From positions 1 to 64,000 of the forward strand of contig NZ_RCIQ01000013.1 of NCBI RefSeq assembly GCF_004000255.1: 64,000 bases of DNA. Direction: 5' to 3'. Made by a program: the position numbers and the translations under genes. The stretch's first letter is position 1. Each line of letters starts with the position of its first letter. The stretch is from Nioella ostreopsis (GTDB taxonomy: Bacteria > Pseudomonadota > Alphaproteobacteria > Rhodobacterales > Rhodobacteraceae). The notes below the pieces were generated by a model. The model searched no databases, had not been told where the DNA came from, and was given only the letters and a program-made list of their open reading frames with translations. Below are positions 9,391 through 19,791 of this stretch, piece after piece.

Positions 9391-9969
9391 ATGCTGCCTG
9401 CGAAAGCCTGTCTTTATGTATTTGCCATGATCTGCGGGAGCGCAGGAGGGGCGCTGGCGCAAGGCCTGAGTTCCGACCGTCTGAGCCGGTTCAGCGAACA
9501 GCTGGACCTGCTCGACAGCCGCGCGGCCACCCAATACGAGTTTTCCGACCGGCTGCGTCCTGACAGCGAGGCCGAGGAGACCATCCCCTATTACAACGGC
9601 AGCTACAACGGCCCCTGGCTGGAGGTCGCCCGCTCTGCCGCGCGCCGTCATGGCATTCCCGAAGATCTGTTCCTGCGGCTCGTGCAGCAGGAAAGTGCAT
9701 GGGATCTGGATGCGGTCAGCCATGCAGGCGCGATCGGGCTGGCGCAGCTGATGCCCGATACGGCAGCGCTGCTTGGGGTGGACCCGCATGACGCCAATGA
9801 AAACCTCGACGGCGGCGCGCGCTATCTGGCGCAGCAATATCGCCGCTTCGGCAATTGGCGTCTGGCGCTGGCGGCCTATAACGCCGGGCCCGAGGCGGTC
9901 GAGACCCATGATGGCGTGCCGCCCTATGCCGAGACGCAGGAATATGTCCGCGCGATTCTGGGCGCCTGA
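9391..9969 (+). CDS. Lytic transglycosylase, SLT domain
   Basis: 192 residues from the ATG at 9391, which follows a GAGGGCGC ribosome site. An earlier in-frame start would bury the signal peptide ([19 protein letters not shown], cleavage near ALAQ). The C-terminal ~110 residues are a type 1 SLT domain with catalytic Glu101 in QQESAW, followed by [10 protein letters not shown] and [12 protein letters not shown]. It cleaves peptidoglycan between MurNAc and GlcNAc in the periplasm, perhaps for local wall opening. It stands alone, divergent from ssb and convergent with the next gene. Confidence 0.92.
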   Translation: MLPAKACLYVFAMICGSAGGALAQGLSSDRLSRFSEQLDLLDSRAATQYEFSDRLRPDSEAEETIPYYNGSYNGPWLEVARSAARRHGIPEDLFLRLVQQESAWDLDAVSHAGAIGLAQLMPDTAALLGVDPHDANENLDGGARYLAQQYRRFGNWRLALAAYNAGPEAVETHDGVPPYAETQEYVRAILGA

Positions 9970-9995
9970 TCAGCGCGCATGAACATCCTGTGGCG

Positions 9996-10685
9996 TCATC
10001 CCCCCGGCAGACAGACACCGTCATAGCCGCGTCCGGTGGTGCGGGTCATGCGCGACGGGCGATGCGGCAGCCGGCAGGCCACCAGCGTGTAGCCATCTGG
10101 ATTGCCCGGTATCGACGACAGGAGCGCGCCCGCGCGGTCGAGCAAGGTGGAGTCGCCGGGGGCCAGAACGATGGATTGTGCGCAGGGGCTGGGGTTTTCT
10201 TCGCCAGGCAGGCACAGGCCCACGACAATCTCGTGATCGCAGAGATTGGTCGCATCCAGATTGTCCTCGGCCCCCTGCGTATAGCGCACGCAGCCATTCA
10301 CATCGGCCCTGAGCGAGGGGCGCTGATACGCGCCGGTAAGACTGTCCACCAGGACGGGAACCGCGAAGGCCATGCAGGTGGCGAACAGCAGACCGGCCCA
10401 GATCGGCACCCTGCGGGGCTGGCCCTTTCGCTCGAACAAGGTCAGTGCTGCAAGCGCGAACCATGCGCCCAGAAACACCATGCCCCCGGTGATCTCCGGC
10501 AGCCAGGGCGACGCCCGCCAGTATGGCTGGATCCACGCCAGGAGATGGGGCAGCACATAGGCCGAGGCAAGCGCGACAAGCAGCACCCGCCGAAACGAGA
10601 TGCCGCCGCGCCCATGCGCCACGATGATGGCAAAAAGCCCCCCGAAGAGGCCGAAGAAAACGGAACCGTCAGAAAAGCCGGGCAT
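9996..10685 (-). CDS. Hypothetical membrane protein, 229 aa
   Basis: The start MPGFSDGSVFFGLFGG at 10685 is chosen because the longer frame adds an unlikely arginine-rich leader. About four hydrophobic segments lie in the first ~120 residues (FFGLFGGLFAIIVA, VLLVALASAYVLP, GGMVFLGAWFALAAL, IWAGLLFATCMAFAVPVLV). A cysteine-containing, probably periplasmic, domain of ~100 residues follows (CVRYTQGAEDNLDATNLC, GLCLPGEENPSPCAQS, LVACRLPHRP). Four or more cysteines suggest disulfides. I do not recognise the family. It is convergent with the transglycosylase and divergent from the next gene. Confidence 0.65.
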   Translation of the reverse strand: MPGFSDGSVFFGLFGGLFAIIVAHGRGGISFRRVLLVALASAYVLPHLLAWIQPYWRASPWLPEITGGMVFLGAWFALAALTLFERKGQPRRVPIWAGLLFATCMAFAVPVLVDSLTGAYQRPSLRADVNGCVRYTQGAEDNLDATNLCDHEIVVGLCLPGEENPSPCAQSIVLAPGDSTLLDRAGALLSSIPGNPDGYTLVACRLPHRPSRMTRTTGRGYDGVCLPGG

Positions 10686-10842
10686 GGATCCTCGGATATG
10701 GGGGCAGGGACTGCGAACGCGGCGCGTCGCAATTGGCTCAGTCTGGCGTGCAATGCAATGATTTGCCAAGCCGATTCCGTCACGTAGCCGTCGCCGGTCT
10801 TGAGGCTGTACGGACGCGGCTGGCTGCGCCACAATCGCCGCT

Positions 10843-11547
10843 ATGCTACGCCTGACCGCGCCCCTTCTGATGCTTGTCCTCTTGATCGCCCCGCTGAGGG
10901 CCGATCCCGTTCCGCCGGATCTGGGCGCTTTGCTGGATATCGCGGAAGCCCCCTTTCAACAGCGCGACGCGGTCGAACGGCAATTGGCTGGGGCCTTGCC
11001 GCAGTTCAGCCCCTCGCCTGAGCCCGCGCAGCCCGGACCCACTGTGGGGGATTTGTACTACTGGTCGCTCGAAGGCCGCTTCGGCCTGCATATCGCAGGA
11101 ACAAGCGCCCCCGGCGGTTTTGTGACCTGCGCCCGCTACGGGCGGATCACGCTGGACCGCCTGCAGGAGCTGCCAAGCTCTGATCCGCGTGTCTTTCCAC
11201 TGATGCGGCAGGCGGCGATCCTGCATGACGACGCCAGCGCCTGGCCGGAACAGGCGGTGGCCCGGCTGGTCTGCCAGGTGACATGGGACGATGGCCGCAG
11301 GGTCGCGCCGCTGGAGCGTGATACCGTCGAGGACCTTCTGTCGGACAGGTTCGCAACAATCCTCAGTCGTCCGGATCCGGCCGAGCGCCCAAATTCGGTG
11401 CGGGTCTTCGGGCCGGGGGGCTACGTGATCGAAGGGCAGGGCGGGCCTGCGGACATGATCCGGGTGGTGGACCACGCAGAGGTCAGGCAGGTGGCCACGC
11501 ACCAGTTGATCCTGCTGCGCGGCTTTCTGTTGGGCGGGGGGGCCTAG
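10843..11547 (+). CDS. Hypothetical secreted protein, 234 aa
   Basis: The N-terminus is a signal peptide ([20 protein letters not shown], cleavage after RA-D). The mature part contains no recognised domain. Two cysteines (FVTCARYGR and [10 protein letters not shown]) could form one disulfide. The last ~20 residues are hydrophobic ([12 protein letters not shown]). Its stop codon overlaps the convergent mnmA stop by four bases. Function unknown. Confidence 0.65.
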   Translation: MLRLTAPLLMLVLLIAPLRADPVPPDLGALLDIAEAPFQQRDAVERQLAGALPQFSPSPEPAQPGPTVGDLYYWSLEGRFGLHIAGTSAPGGFVTCARYGRITLDRLQELPSSDPRVFPLMRQAAILHDDASAWPEQAVARLVCQVTWDDGRRVAPLERDTVEDLLSDRFATILSRPDPAERPNSVRVFGPGGYVIEGQGGPADMIRVVDHAEVRQVATHQLILLRGFLLGGGA

Positions 11548-12686
11548 TTGCCGCGCCAGATCCAGCCGCCGCCGAAAATGCGGCTGCCTTCGGGGTCGTA
11601 GAACACGCAGGCCTGACCGGGGCTGACGCCTTCCTCGGCCACGATCAGTTCCACCTCGGCCTCGGTGTCCGAGATCGGGCGGATCACCGCCTCGCGCGGG
11701 GGGCGGGTGGAGCGGATCTTGACCGACAGGTGCCATTCGGGCCGCGACGTGAAGGGCTCGTCCCCAAGCCAGTTGATCTCGCGCACGGGGACGATCCGCC
11801 TGGACAAAGCCTCTTTCGGGCCAACCACAACCTGCCGCGACTCCGGGTCCAGCTTGACCACGTAAAGCGGCGTATCCAGCCCGCCAATTCCCAATCCGCG
11901 GCGCTGGCCAATGGTGTAGTGGATGACGCCGCGATGCTGTCCCAGAATCGTGCCATTCATATCGACGATATCGCCGGGATCGGCCGCACCTGGACGCAGT
12001 TTCTCGATCACCGAGGCGTAGTTTCCATCCGGGACGAAACAGATATCCTGACTATCGGGTTTATCCGCGACCGGCAGCCCGTATCGCGCCGCCAGTTTCC
12101 GCGTTTCGTCCTTCGAGGGCAAATGGCCCAGGGGAAAGCGCAGGAACTCCAGCTGTTCCTTTGTGGTCGAGAACAGGAAATAGCTTTGATCGCGGGACGA
12201 ATCGGCGGCGCAATGCAATTCGGCCCCGTTGGTGCCGTCCATTCGCTGAATATAGTGTCCGGTTGCCATGCAATCCGCGTCGAGCTCTCGGGCGGTTTCG
12301 AGAAGGTCCTTGAACTTCACCCGCTCGTTGCAGCGGATGCAGGGCACTGGCGTGGCCCCGGCGAGGTAGCTTTCGGCGAACTCGTCGATCACCGCGTCCT
12401 TGAAGATGTTTTCGTAGTCCAGCACGTAATGGGGGAATCCCATTTCCTCGGCCACGCGCCGCGCATCGTGGATGTCGCGGCCCGCGCAGCAGGCGCCTTT
12501 CTTGGCCAGTGCCGCCCCGTGATCATAGAGCTGCAAGGTCACGCCGATGACGTCATAGCCCTGTTCTGCAAGCTCTGCCGCTACGACAGAGCTGTCGACA
12601 CCGCCCGACATCGCCACCACGACCCGGGTTTCGGAGGGCGGTTTGGCAAAGCCAAGAGAGTTCACGGGATGTGGGTCAAGGGGCAT
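11544..12686 (-). CDS. mnmA: tRNA-specific 2-thiouridylase MnmA
   Basis: 380 residues from the ATG at 12686, with GGAG at a good distance. It has the PP-loop [15 protein letters not shown] for ATP, the catalytic cysteine pair ([12 protein letters not shown] and [12 protein letters not shown]) and the C-terminal beta-barrel domains. MnmA installs 2-thio on wobble uridine of tRNA-Lys, -Glu and -Gln. Divergent from sciP with a 124-bp intergenic region. trmFO and gluQ, also tRNA-modification genes, lie ~8-10 kb away but not in the same operon. Confidence 0.96.
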   Translation of the reverse strand: MPLDPHPVNSLGFAKPPSETRVVVAMSGGVDSSVVAAELAEQGYDVIGVTLQLYDHGAALAKKGACCAGRDIHDARRVAEEMGFPHYVLDYENIFKDAVIDEFAESYLAGATPVPCIRCNERVKFKDLLETARELDADCMATGHYIQRMDGTNGAELHCAADSSRDQSYFLFSTTKEQLEFLRFPLGHLPSKDETRKLAARYGLPVADKPDSQDICFVPDGNYASVIEKLRPGAADPGDIVDMNGTILGQHRGVIHYTIGQRRGLGIGGLDTPLYVVKLDPESRQVVVGPKEALSRRIVPVREINWLGDEPFTSRPEWHLSVKIRSTRPPREAVIRPISDTEAEVELIVAEEGVSPGQACVFYDPEGSRIFGGGWIWRGN

Positions 12687-12810
12687 GGGCGTCTCCGGGG
12701 GTTTGAGGCGCAATATAGGAAAATGCCACCCATCCTCAAGGGACGTGCTTACCGGCTGTTAAACTTATTGCGACAGGGTGGCCCCAAACCCGAGCGGTGA
12801 GAGGAGCGCC

Positions 12811-13086
12811 ATGTATATCCGACGTGTCAAAGGGGTCCATTCCGTTACCCTTCCCGATGGCAGCGTGATGACCCGCGCCGATCTGCCCAGTGCCTCGACC
12901 AGTCGATGGGTTGCCAGCCGGAAAGCGGCGGTGGCGAACGCTGTGTCATATGGCTTGCTGGATCGTGAAGAAGCCTGCCGCATTTACGCTTTGTCCGAAG
13001 AAGAATTGGACAGCTGGACACGCGCCGTTTCCGAACATGGGACGCAGGCATTAAAAGCAACAGCCCTGCAGAGATTTCGTGCTTAA
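12811..13086 (+). CDS. sciP: CtrA inhibitor SciP (DUF1153)
   Basis: 91 residues from an ATG preceded by GAGGAG. The sequence MYIRRVKGVHSVTLPDGSVM and the HTH-like core (RWVASRKAAVANAV...LDREEACRIYALSEEELDSW) are those of the DUF1153 family. In Caulobacter SciP binds CtrA at promoters and blocks its recruitment of RNA polymerase. It lies directly upstream of ctrA, the conserved Rhodobacterales order. The stop codon falls inside the left arm of an inverted repeat (13083-13108). Confidence 0.93.
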   Translation: MYIRRVKGVHSVTLPDGSVMTRADLPSASTSRWVASRKAAVANAVSYGLLDREEACRIYALSEEELDSWTRAVSEHGTQALKATALQRFRA

Positions 13087-13108
13087 TGCAATTTTGGGAT
13101 TGCATTAA
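13083..13108. promoter_or_regulatory. Perfect 10-bp inverted repeat between sciP and ctrA
   Basis: The arms TTAATGCAAT and ATTGCATTAA are exact inverse complements separated by TTTGGG. The left arm includes the sciP stop. The arms begin and end with TTAA, the CtrA half-site core, but their spacing is not the TTAA-N7-TTAA consensus. A T6 run at 13113-13118 follows. It could be an operator for ctrA or a weak AT-rich terminator for sciP. A GATTC (CcrM-type GANTC) lies at 13186-13190 just before ctrA. Confidence 0.5.
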
Positions 13109-13202
13109 TGGATTTTTTCGGAAGACTATCTAAAAAGATAACTTGAAATTAACGAAGTGTGCCCATGGTCGTAACCAGTTCGAAAGATTCGGAGAGTTCG
13201 TG

Positions 13203-13916
13203 ATGCGTGTCTTGCTTGTAGAAGATGATCCCACCACCTCGAAAAGCATTGAGATGATGCTCAGTCATGCCAATCTTAATGTCTATTCGACCGATTTGGG
13301 GGAAGAGGGCGTCGATCTTGCAAAGCTCTACGACTACGATCTGATCCTTCTCGACCTGAACCTTCCTGACATGAATGGGCACGAGGTGCTGCGCCAGCTG
13401 CGCCTGGCCCGTGTCGATACCCCGATCCTGATCCTGTCAGGCTCCGATGATACCGAAAGCAAGATCAAGGGATTTGGCTTCGGGGCCGATGACTACCTGA
13501 CAAAGCCCTTCCATCGCGATGAACTGGTGGCGCGCATCCACGCCATCATTCGCCGGTCCAAAGGTCATGCCCAATCCGTGATTCGGACGGGGCGGATCAA
13601 CGTCAATCTCGACGCCAAGACTGTCGATGTGGATGGTCGCTCGGTGCATCTGACCGGCAAGGAATATCAGATGCTGGAACTGCTCAGCCTGCGCAAGGGC
13701 ACCACGCTGACGAAAGAGATGTTCCTCAACCATCTTTATGGCGGCATGGACGAGCCGGAGTTGAAGATTATCGACGTCTTTATCTGCAAATTGCGGAAAA
13801 AGCTCTCGCAGGCCACAGGCGGCGACAACCATATCGAAACGATCTGGGGCCGGGGTTATGTACTGCGCGATCCGATAGAAGAGGCGCAGCCGCAGGGCTT
13901 TGCCGCCACGGCCTGA
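13203..13916 (+). CDS. ctrA: Cell-cycle response regulator CtrA
   Basis: 237 residues. The ATG at 13203 gives the canonical N-terminus [20 protein letters not shown] and has GGAG upstream; the longer frame is not homologous. The receiver domain has the phospho-acceptor Asp51 ([17 protein letters not shown]) and Lys in [17 protein letters not shown]. The OmpR-type winged helix domain follows ([22 protein letters not shown]... split by position). In Rhodobacterales CtrA is non-essential and controls motility, gene-transfer agent and competence-type genes rather than replication. Paired with sciP upstream. Confidence 0.97.
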   Translation: MRVLLVEDDPTTSKSIEMMLSHANLNVYSTDLGEEGVDLAKLYDYDLILLDLNLPDMNGHEVLRQLRLARVDTPILILSGSDDTESKIKGFGFGADDYLTKPFHRDELVARIHAIIRRSKGHAQSVIRTGRINVNLDAKTVDVDGRSVHLTGKEYQMLELLSLRKGTTLTKEMFLNHLYGGMDEPELKIIDVFICKLRKKLSQATGGDNHIETIWGRGYVLRDPIEEAQPQGFAATA

Positions 13917-13946
13917 AGCGCTCTCACATCTGGACCTCCCGGTTGC

Positions 13947-13970
13947 GGCCTCCTATCACTTCAGGAGGCC
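13947..13970 (+). terminator. Hairpin after ctrA
   Basis: GGCCTCCT and AGGAGGCC pair perfectly around an eight-base loop, 30 bases after the ctrA stop. There is no immediate T run, so termination would be inefficient. It could separate ctrA from ligA. Confidence 0.4.
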
Positions 13971-13974
13971 GTGA

Positions 13975-16251
<2,277 letters not shown>

Positions 16252-16252
16252 G

Positions 16253-18346
16253 ATGCCAAAGGGACGCCCGGAAATCCTCTTCCCTCTCTTTGCAGAGCTG
16301 GAGGGGCTGGATGGGATTGGCCCCAAAACGGCAAAGCATTACAAAGGTTTGGGCGTTGAAACGCCCAAGGATTTGCTCCTGACCCTGCCGGTTGGTGGCG
16401 TCGACCGGACCCGGCGGGCCAGCATTCGCGACGCGGTGCTGCCGGGGGTCGTGACGGTCGAGGTCGAGATTGGCCCGCATCGCAAACCCGCCTCTCGTGG
16501 CCGGCCCTACCGGGTGCAGGTGACGGACGCGGCGACCAGTTTCGAACTGGTGTTCTTCCATGCCCATGGGGATTATTTGCAGCGGGTTTTGCCGACGGGC
16601 AGCCGTCGTCTGGTGTCGGGCAAGGTGGAGCTTTTCGACGGGCTGGCGCAGATGGTTCATCCCGATCACATCCTACCGATTGCCGAGGCGGATGAGATTC
16701 CAGCCTATGAACCGGTCTACCCCCTGACCGCTGGCGTCACCCAGAAAGGGATCACAAAGGCCATCGCCTCGGCCCTGCCGCGCGCGCCCTATTTCGGGGA
16801 ATGGATTGATCTGGAACTGCTGAAATCCCGCAAATGGCCCGCCTGGCCCGATGCGTTGGAGCAGCTGCATTGCCCCGATGGCCCCGAAACCCTGTCGCGC
16901 AGCCACCCGGCGCGGGAGAGGCTGGCCTATGATGAGCTCTTGGCCCATCAGCTGACGCTTGGCCTTGCGCGGCTGAAACTGAAACGCGCCAAGGGGCGGG
17001 TCAGCGAAGGTGACGGGGCGTTGCGGGCCAAGGTATTGAATTCGCTACCCTATCGACCCACGGGGGCTCAAGACAGGGCGATTGCCGAGATCGCTGCCGA
17101 TATGGCGCAGCCGATCAAGATGAACCGTCTTCTGCAAGGCGATGTGGGTGCGGGCAAGACGCTGGTGGCCCTGATGGCCCTGTTGGTCGCGGTCGAGGCT
17201 GGCGGGCAGGGGGTGATGATGGCGCCGACCTCGATCCTTGCCGCGCAGCATTTCGACGGGCTGAAACCGCTGGCCGAGGCGGCGGGGGTGCGCCTGGAAA
17301 GCCTGACGGGGCGCGACAAGGGGGCGGAGCGGCGGGAAAAACTGGCCGCACTGAAATCGGGCGAGATCGGCATTCTGGTCGGCACCCATGCGGTGTTTCA
17401 GGATGATGTGGAGTTCGCTGACCTGCGGCTGGCCATCGTCGACGAACAGCACCGGTTCGGGGTGCGCCAGCGGGTGAAGCTGGGCCAGAAAGGCGCGCAG
17501 GCCGATGTGCTGGTGATGACGGCGACGCCCATTCCCCGCACACTCAGCCTCGCCACCTATGGCGACATGGATATCTCGGTGCTGGATGAGAAACCGCCGG
17601 GCCGCAAACCGGTGCGCACCGCACTTGTCAGCACCGCGCGGATGGATGAAGTGGTGGATCATCTGCGTCAGGCGGTGGCCGAGGGGCGGCAGGCCTATTG
17701 GGTCTGCCCGCTGGTCGGCGAAAGCGAGGCGGTGGAAATGACCGCTGCCGAGGAACGCTTCAAGCATCTGCGCGCGGCCCTGGGCGAGGGTGTGGTGGGG
17801 CTGGTCCATGGTCAGCTGCCGCCCGCCGAGAAGGATTCCGCAATGGCCGATTTCGTGGAAGGGCGGGCCCGCGTTCTGGTGGCGACCACGGTGATCGAGG
17901 TGGGCGTGAACGTGCCCAATGCCACGATCATGGTGATCGAGCAGGCGGAGAATTTCGGGCTGGCGCAACTGCATCAGCTGCGCGGTCGCGTGGGAAGGGG
18001 CGAGGGGGCCTCGACCTGTCTGCTGCTTTATCGCGCGCCGCTTGGGGAAACCGCCACGCGGCGTTTGCAGGTGTTGCGCGAGACCGAGGACGGGTTTCGC
18101 ATTGCCGAGGAGGATCTGGCCATTCGCGGCGCGGGCGATTTGATCGGCACCGCGCAATCGGGGCTGCCGAAGTTCCGGGTGGCGGATCTGGAGGGGCAAA
18201 CAGCGCTGATGAGCATCGCGCAATCGGATGCGCGGGCGCTGCTGGACCGGGACCCGGAGATGATCAGCCCAAGGGGGCAATCGGCGCGGGTTCTCTTGTG
18301 GTTGATGGAGCAGGAAAAGGCGATTGGGTTGATCTCGGTTGGGTAA
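16253..18346 (+). CDS. recG: ATP-dependent DNA helicase RecG
   Basis: 697 residues. The ATG at 16253 gives MPKGRPEILFPLFAEL, like family N-termini; an ATG at 16244 overlapping ligA is the alternative. It contains the wedge domain (PLRRVDRTRRASI-type region), Walker A GDVGAGKTLVALMALL, DEQH box (LAIVDEQHRFGVRQR) and helicase motifs to QLRGRVGRGE, then the TRG motif region near the end. RecG reverses stalled forks and branch-migrates Holliday junctions. Forms a ligA-recG unit and is followed by a region with CtrA- and LexA-type boxes. Confidence 0.95.
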   Translation: MPKGRPEILFPLFAELEGLDGIGPKTAKHYKGLGVETPKDLLLTLPVGGVDRTRRASIRDAVLPGVVTVEVEIGPHRKPASRGRPYRVQVTDAATSFELVFFHAHGDYLQRVLPTGSRRLVSGKVELFDGLAQMVHPDHILPIAEADEIPAYEPVYPLTAGVTQKGITKAIASALPRAPYFGEWIDLELLKSRKWPAWPDALEQLHCPDGPETLSRSHPARERLAYDELLAHQLTLGLARLKLKRAKGRVSEGDGALRAKVLNSLPYRPTGAQDRAIAEIAADMAQPIKMNRLLQGDVGAGKTLVALMALLVAVEAGGQGVMMAPTSILAAQHFDGLKPLAEAAGVRLESLTGRDKGAERREKLAALKSGEIGILVGTHAVFQDDVEFADLRLAIVDEQHRFGVRQRVKLGQKGAQADVLVMTATPIPRTLSLATYGDMDISVLDEKPPGRKPVRTALVSTARMDEVVDHLRQAVAEGRQAYWVCPLVGESEAVEMTAAEERFKHLRAALGEGVVGLVHGQLPPAEKDSAMADFVEGRARVLVATTVIEVGVNVPNATIMVIEQAENFGLAQLHQLRGRVGRGEGASTCLLLYRAPLGETATRRLQVLRETEDGFRIAEEDLAIRGAGDLIGTAQSGLPKFRVADLEGQTALMSIAQSDARALLDRDPEMISPRGQSARVLLWLMEQEKAIGLISVG

Positions 18347-18352
18347 GAAAGG

Positions 18353-18381
18353 TTAATAACCTATTAACCATCGTTAACCAT
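18353..18381. promoter_or_regulatory. CtrA-type binding sites (TTAA-N7-TTAA plus two TTAACCAT)
   Basis: TTAA at 18353-18356 and TTAA at 18364-18367 are separated by exactly seven bases, the full CtrA consensus. TTAACCAT occurs at 18364-18371 and again at 18374-18381; this octamer is the CtrA half site described in Caulobacter. It starts seven bases after the recG stop and about 105 bases before the small membrane peptide gene, the only gene it can serve on the plus strand. Match is exact; binding is not shown. Confidence 0.6.
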
Positions 18382-18393
18382 TGGACCGGGTTT

Positions 18394-18418
18394 GTTCTCA
18401 AATGTTCTCATAAAGTTC
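18394..18418. promoter_or_regulatory. LexA (SOS) box, GTTC-N7-GTTC, with an extra GTTC
   Basis: GTTC at 18404-18407 and 18415-18418 are spaced by seven bases, the alphaproteobacterial LexA box known from Rhodobacter. A third GTTC at 18394 precedes with six bases between. GTTCTCATA (18404-18412) also has an exact inverse, TATGAGAAC, at 18437-18445. The sites lie just downstream of the CtrA-type boxes and ~70 bases before the small peptide start. I could not assign a confident -35/-10 pair. Confidence 0.6.
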
Positions 18419-18486
18419 TTGCATTGCGGCGGTGAATATGAGAACAAAGCGTTAACACGCACCAAGTTGTTCAGGAATTGGAAACC

Positions 18487-18609
18487 ATGATCACCCAGAT
18501 CCGCCAGATTCTCGAAAGTTCGCGCGACTCCTTGCTCTATGATTTCGCCGGTGTTCTGGCGATCGGAGTCATGACACTTGGCGCCCTGCATCTGCCCGGC
18601 GCGCTCTGA
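18487..18609 (+). CDS. Small single-helix membrane peptide, 40 aa, putative SOS/CtrA target
   Basis: The ORF reads MITQIRQILESSRDSLLYDF and then a hydrophobic helix AGVLAIGVMTLGALHLPGAL ending in TGA. The first twenty residues form an amphipathic, charged cytoplasmic-type helix and the last twenty a membrane segment. AGGA lies ten bases before the ATG. Codon use is like the neighbours. Upstream are exact CtrA-type and LexA-type boxes; a strong terminator lies 150 bases downstream, making this an independent transcription unit. Size and topology recall Caulobacter SidA, the 29-residue SOS-induced FtsW/FtsN inhibitor, but no sequence similarity is claimed. Confidence 0.65.
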   Translation: MITQIRQILESSRDSLLYDFAGVLAIGVMTLGALHLPGAL

Positions 18610-18757
18610 CACGCCTGCCGTTCTGCCTGCGGTCGTACCTCCGGATGGCTTCTCAATAGCTGCGGGTCTGTCCCCAACCCCGCGCTGCCTCTGCCTCAGG
18701 GTTCTTGGAACTGCCTGTCCAAGACCCGGCCCCCGGACGCCCCGACACGCATACCTG

Positions 18758-18794
18758 CCGCCGCCTCCGTGCCCCGGAGTGCGGCGGTTTTTTT
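18758..18794 (+). terminator. Strong intrinsic terminator
   Basis: CCGCCGC-CTCCG pairs with CGGAG-T-GCGGCGG around a five-base loop and is followed by seven T. It ends the small-peptide transcript and sits 12 bases from the convergent Fe-S scaffold stop. The 148 bases between the peptide stop and this hairpin are pyrimidine-rich and hold no ORF that I trust; they could be a 3' UTR or small RNA. Confidence 0.85.
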
Positions 18795-18805
18795 GTGCTG
18801 GGTGA

Positions 18806-19261
18806 TCAGGCGCAGGAGGCGGCGGCTTCCGCGTCTGCCATGGCCTGAGCGGTGGCCTCGAACGCCAGCATGATCGAGGCATGGCGGTTCTTGTAATCGC
18901 GGGCGGGCTCCAGCACTTCGTAACCGGAAAACGGGGCCTCGGGCGGCGGGGCACCGTCCTTCAGCATGGCGCGCAACTGGTCGCGGCCCCGTTCCACCTC
19001 GGCGCGGCTGCGCCCGATGATATGGGCCGCCATCAGCGCGGCAGAGGCCTGACCAAGCGCGCAGGCTTTCACATCCTGACCGAAACGGATGATGCGGCCG
19101 TCTTCGATATCGAGATCCACAGTCACGGTCGAGCCGCAGAGCGGCGCGCGTTTTCGCACGGTCGCCTGGGGGGCCTCCAGCCGGTCGGTCAGCGGAATAT
19201 CTGCCGCCAGCGCAAGAATGCGCTGCGAATAGAGTTTGATCAGGTCGCTTTCGGTGCTCAT
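18806..19261 (-). CDS. Fe-S cluster assembly scaffold, NifU/IscU N-terminal family
   Basis: 151 residues. The three scaffold cysteines are recognisable: RAPLCGSTVTVDL, QDVKACALGQASAALM and the C-terminal tail ending SCA, with an aspartate environment around IIRFGQD. This is the stand-alone NifU_N type seen in alphaproteobacteria that use the Suf system. It probably holds a transient cluster or helps in transfer; a role in a given target is not visible. Divergent from hisI by 67 bases. Confidence 0.82.
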   Translation of the reverse strand: MSTESDLIKLYSQRILALAADIPLTDRLEAPQATVRKRAPLCGSTVTVDLDIEDGRIIRFGQDVKACALGQASAALMAAHIIGRSRAEVERGRDQLRAMLKDGAPPPEAPFSGYEVLEPARDYKNRHASIMLAFEATAQAMADAEAAASCA

Positions 19262-19328
19262 GGGCTTTTCCCCCGCGCTTGTGCCCTATAGGTAGCGGCC
19301 AATCACAGGATTGCAAAGGGTGCTGGTC

Positions 19329-19688
19329 ATGAGCTTCGATCCCGCAACGCTGACATATACCGCTGACGGGCTGATCCCCTGCATCGCGCAGGAGGACGCC
19401 ACGGGCGAGGTGCTGATGATGGCCTGGATGAACGCGGAAGCGGTGGCGCGGACGCTGGAGACGGGCCGGGTCACCTATTGGTCGCGCTCGCGGCAGAGCT
19501 TTTGGGTGAAGGGCGAAAGCTCCGGCCATGTGCAGGAGCTGGTGGAGCTGCGCGTCGATTGCGACCGGGATTGCCTGCTGGCGCTGGTGCGCCAGACCGG
19601 GCCCGCCTGTCACACCAACCGGCGGAGCTGTTTCTATACGGCGGTGCGGGAGGGGGACGAGGTGGAGATCATGGCGCCCATGGTCTGA
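19329..19688 (+). CDS. hisI: Phosphoribosyl-AMP cyclohydrolase
   Basis: 119 residues from the ATG at 19329 (MSFDPATLTYTADGLIPCIA). Motifs GEVLMMAWMNAEAVARTLETG, the metal-binding DCDRDCLLALVRQ and the distal HTNRRSCFY are all present. It opens the purine ring of PR-AMP in histidine biosynthesis. There is no HisE fusion, so HisE is encoded elsewhere. It stands alone between convergent and divergent neighbours. Confidence 0.95.
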   Translation: MSFDPATLTYTADGLIPCIAQEDATGEVLMMAWMNAEAVARTLETGRVTYWSRSRQSFWVKGESSGHVQELVELRVDCDRDCLLALVRQTGPACHTNRRSCFYTAVREGDEVEIMAPMV

Positions 19689-19791
19689 GGCCTGTGCCTT
19701 GCGGCTTCTGTTGGACGCCTCCGGCGGGAGTATTTTGGCCAAGAAGAAGGGGCGGGCGCGTTAAGGTTAACGGGGATGCGTAAGGATCTCG

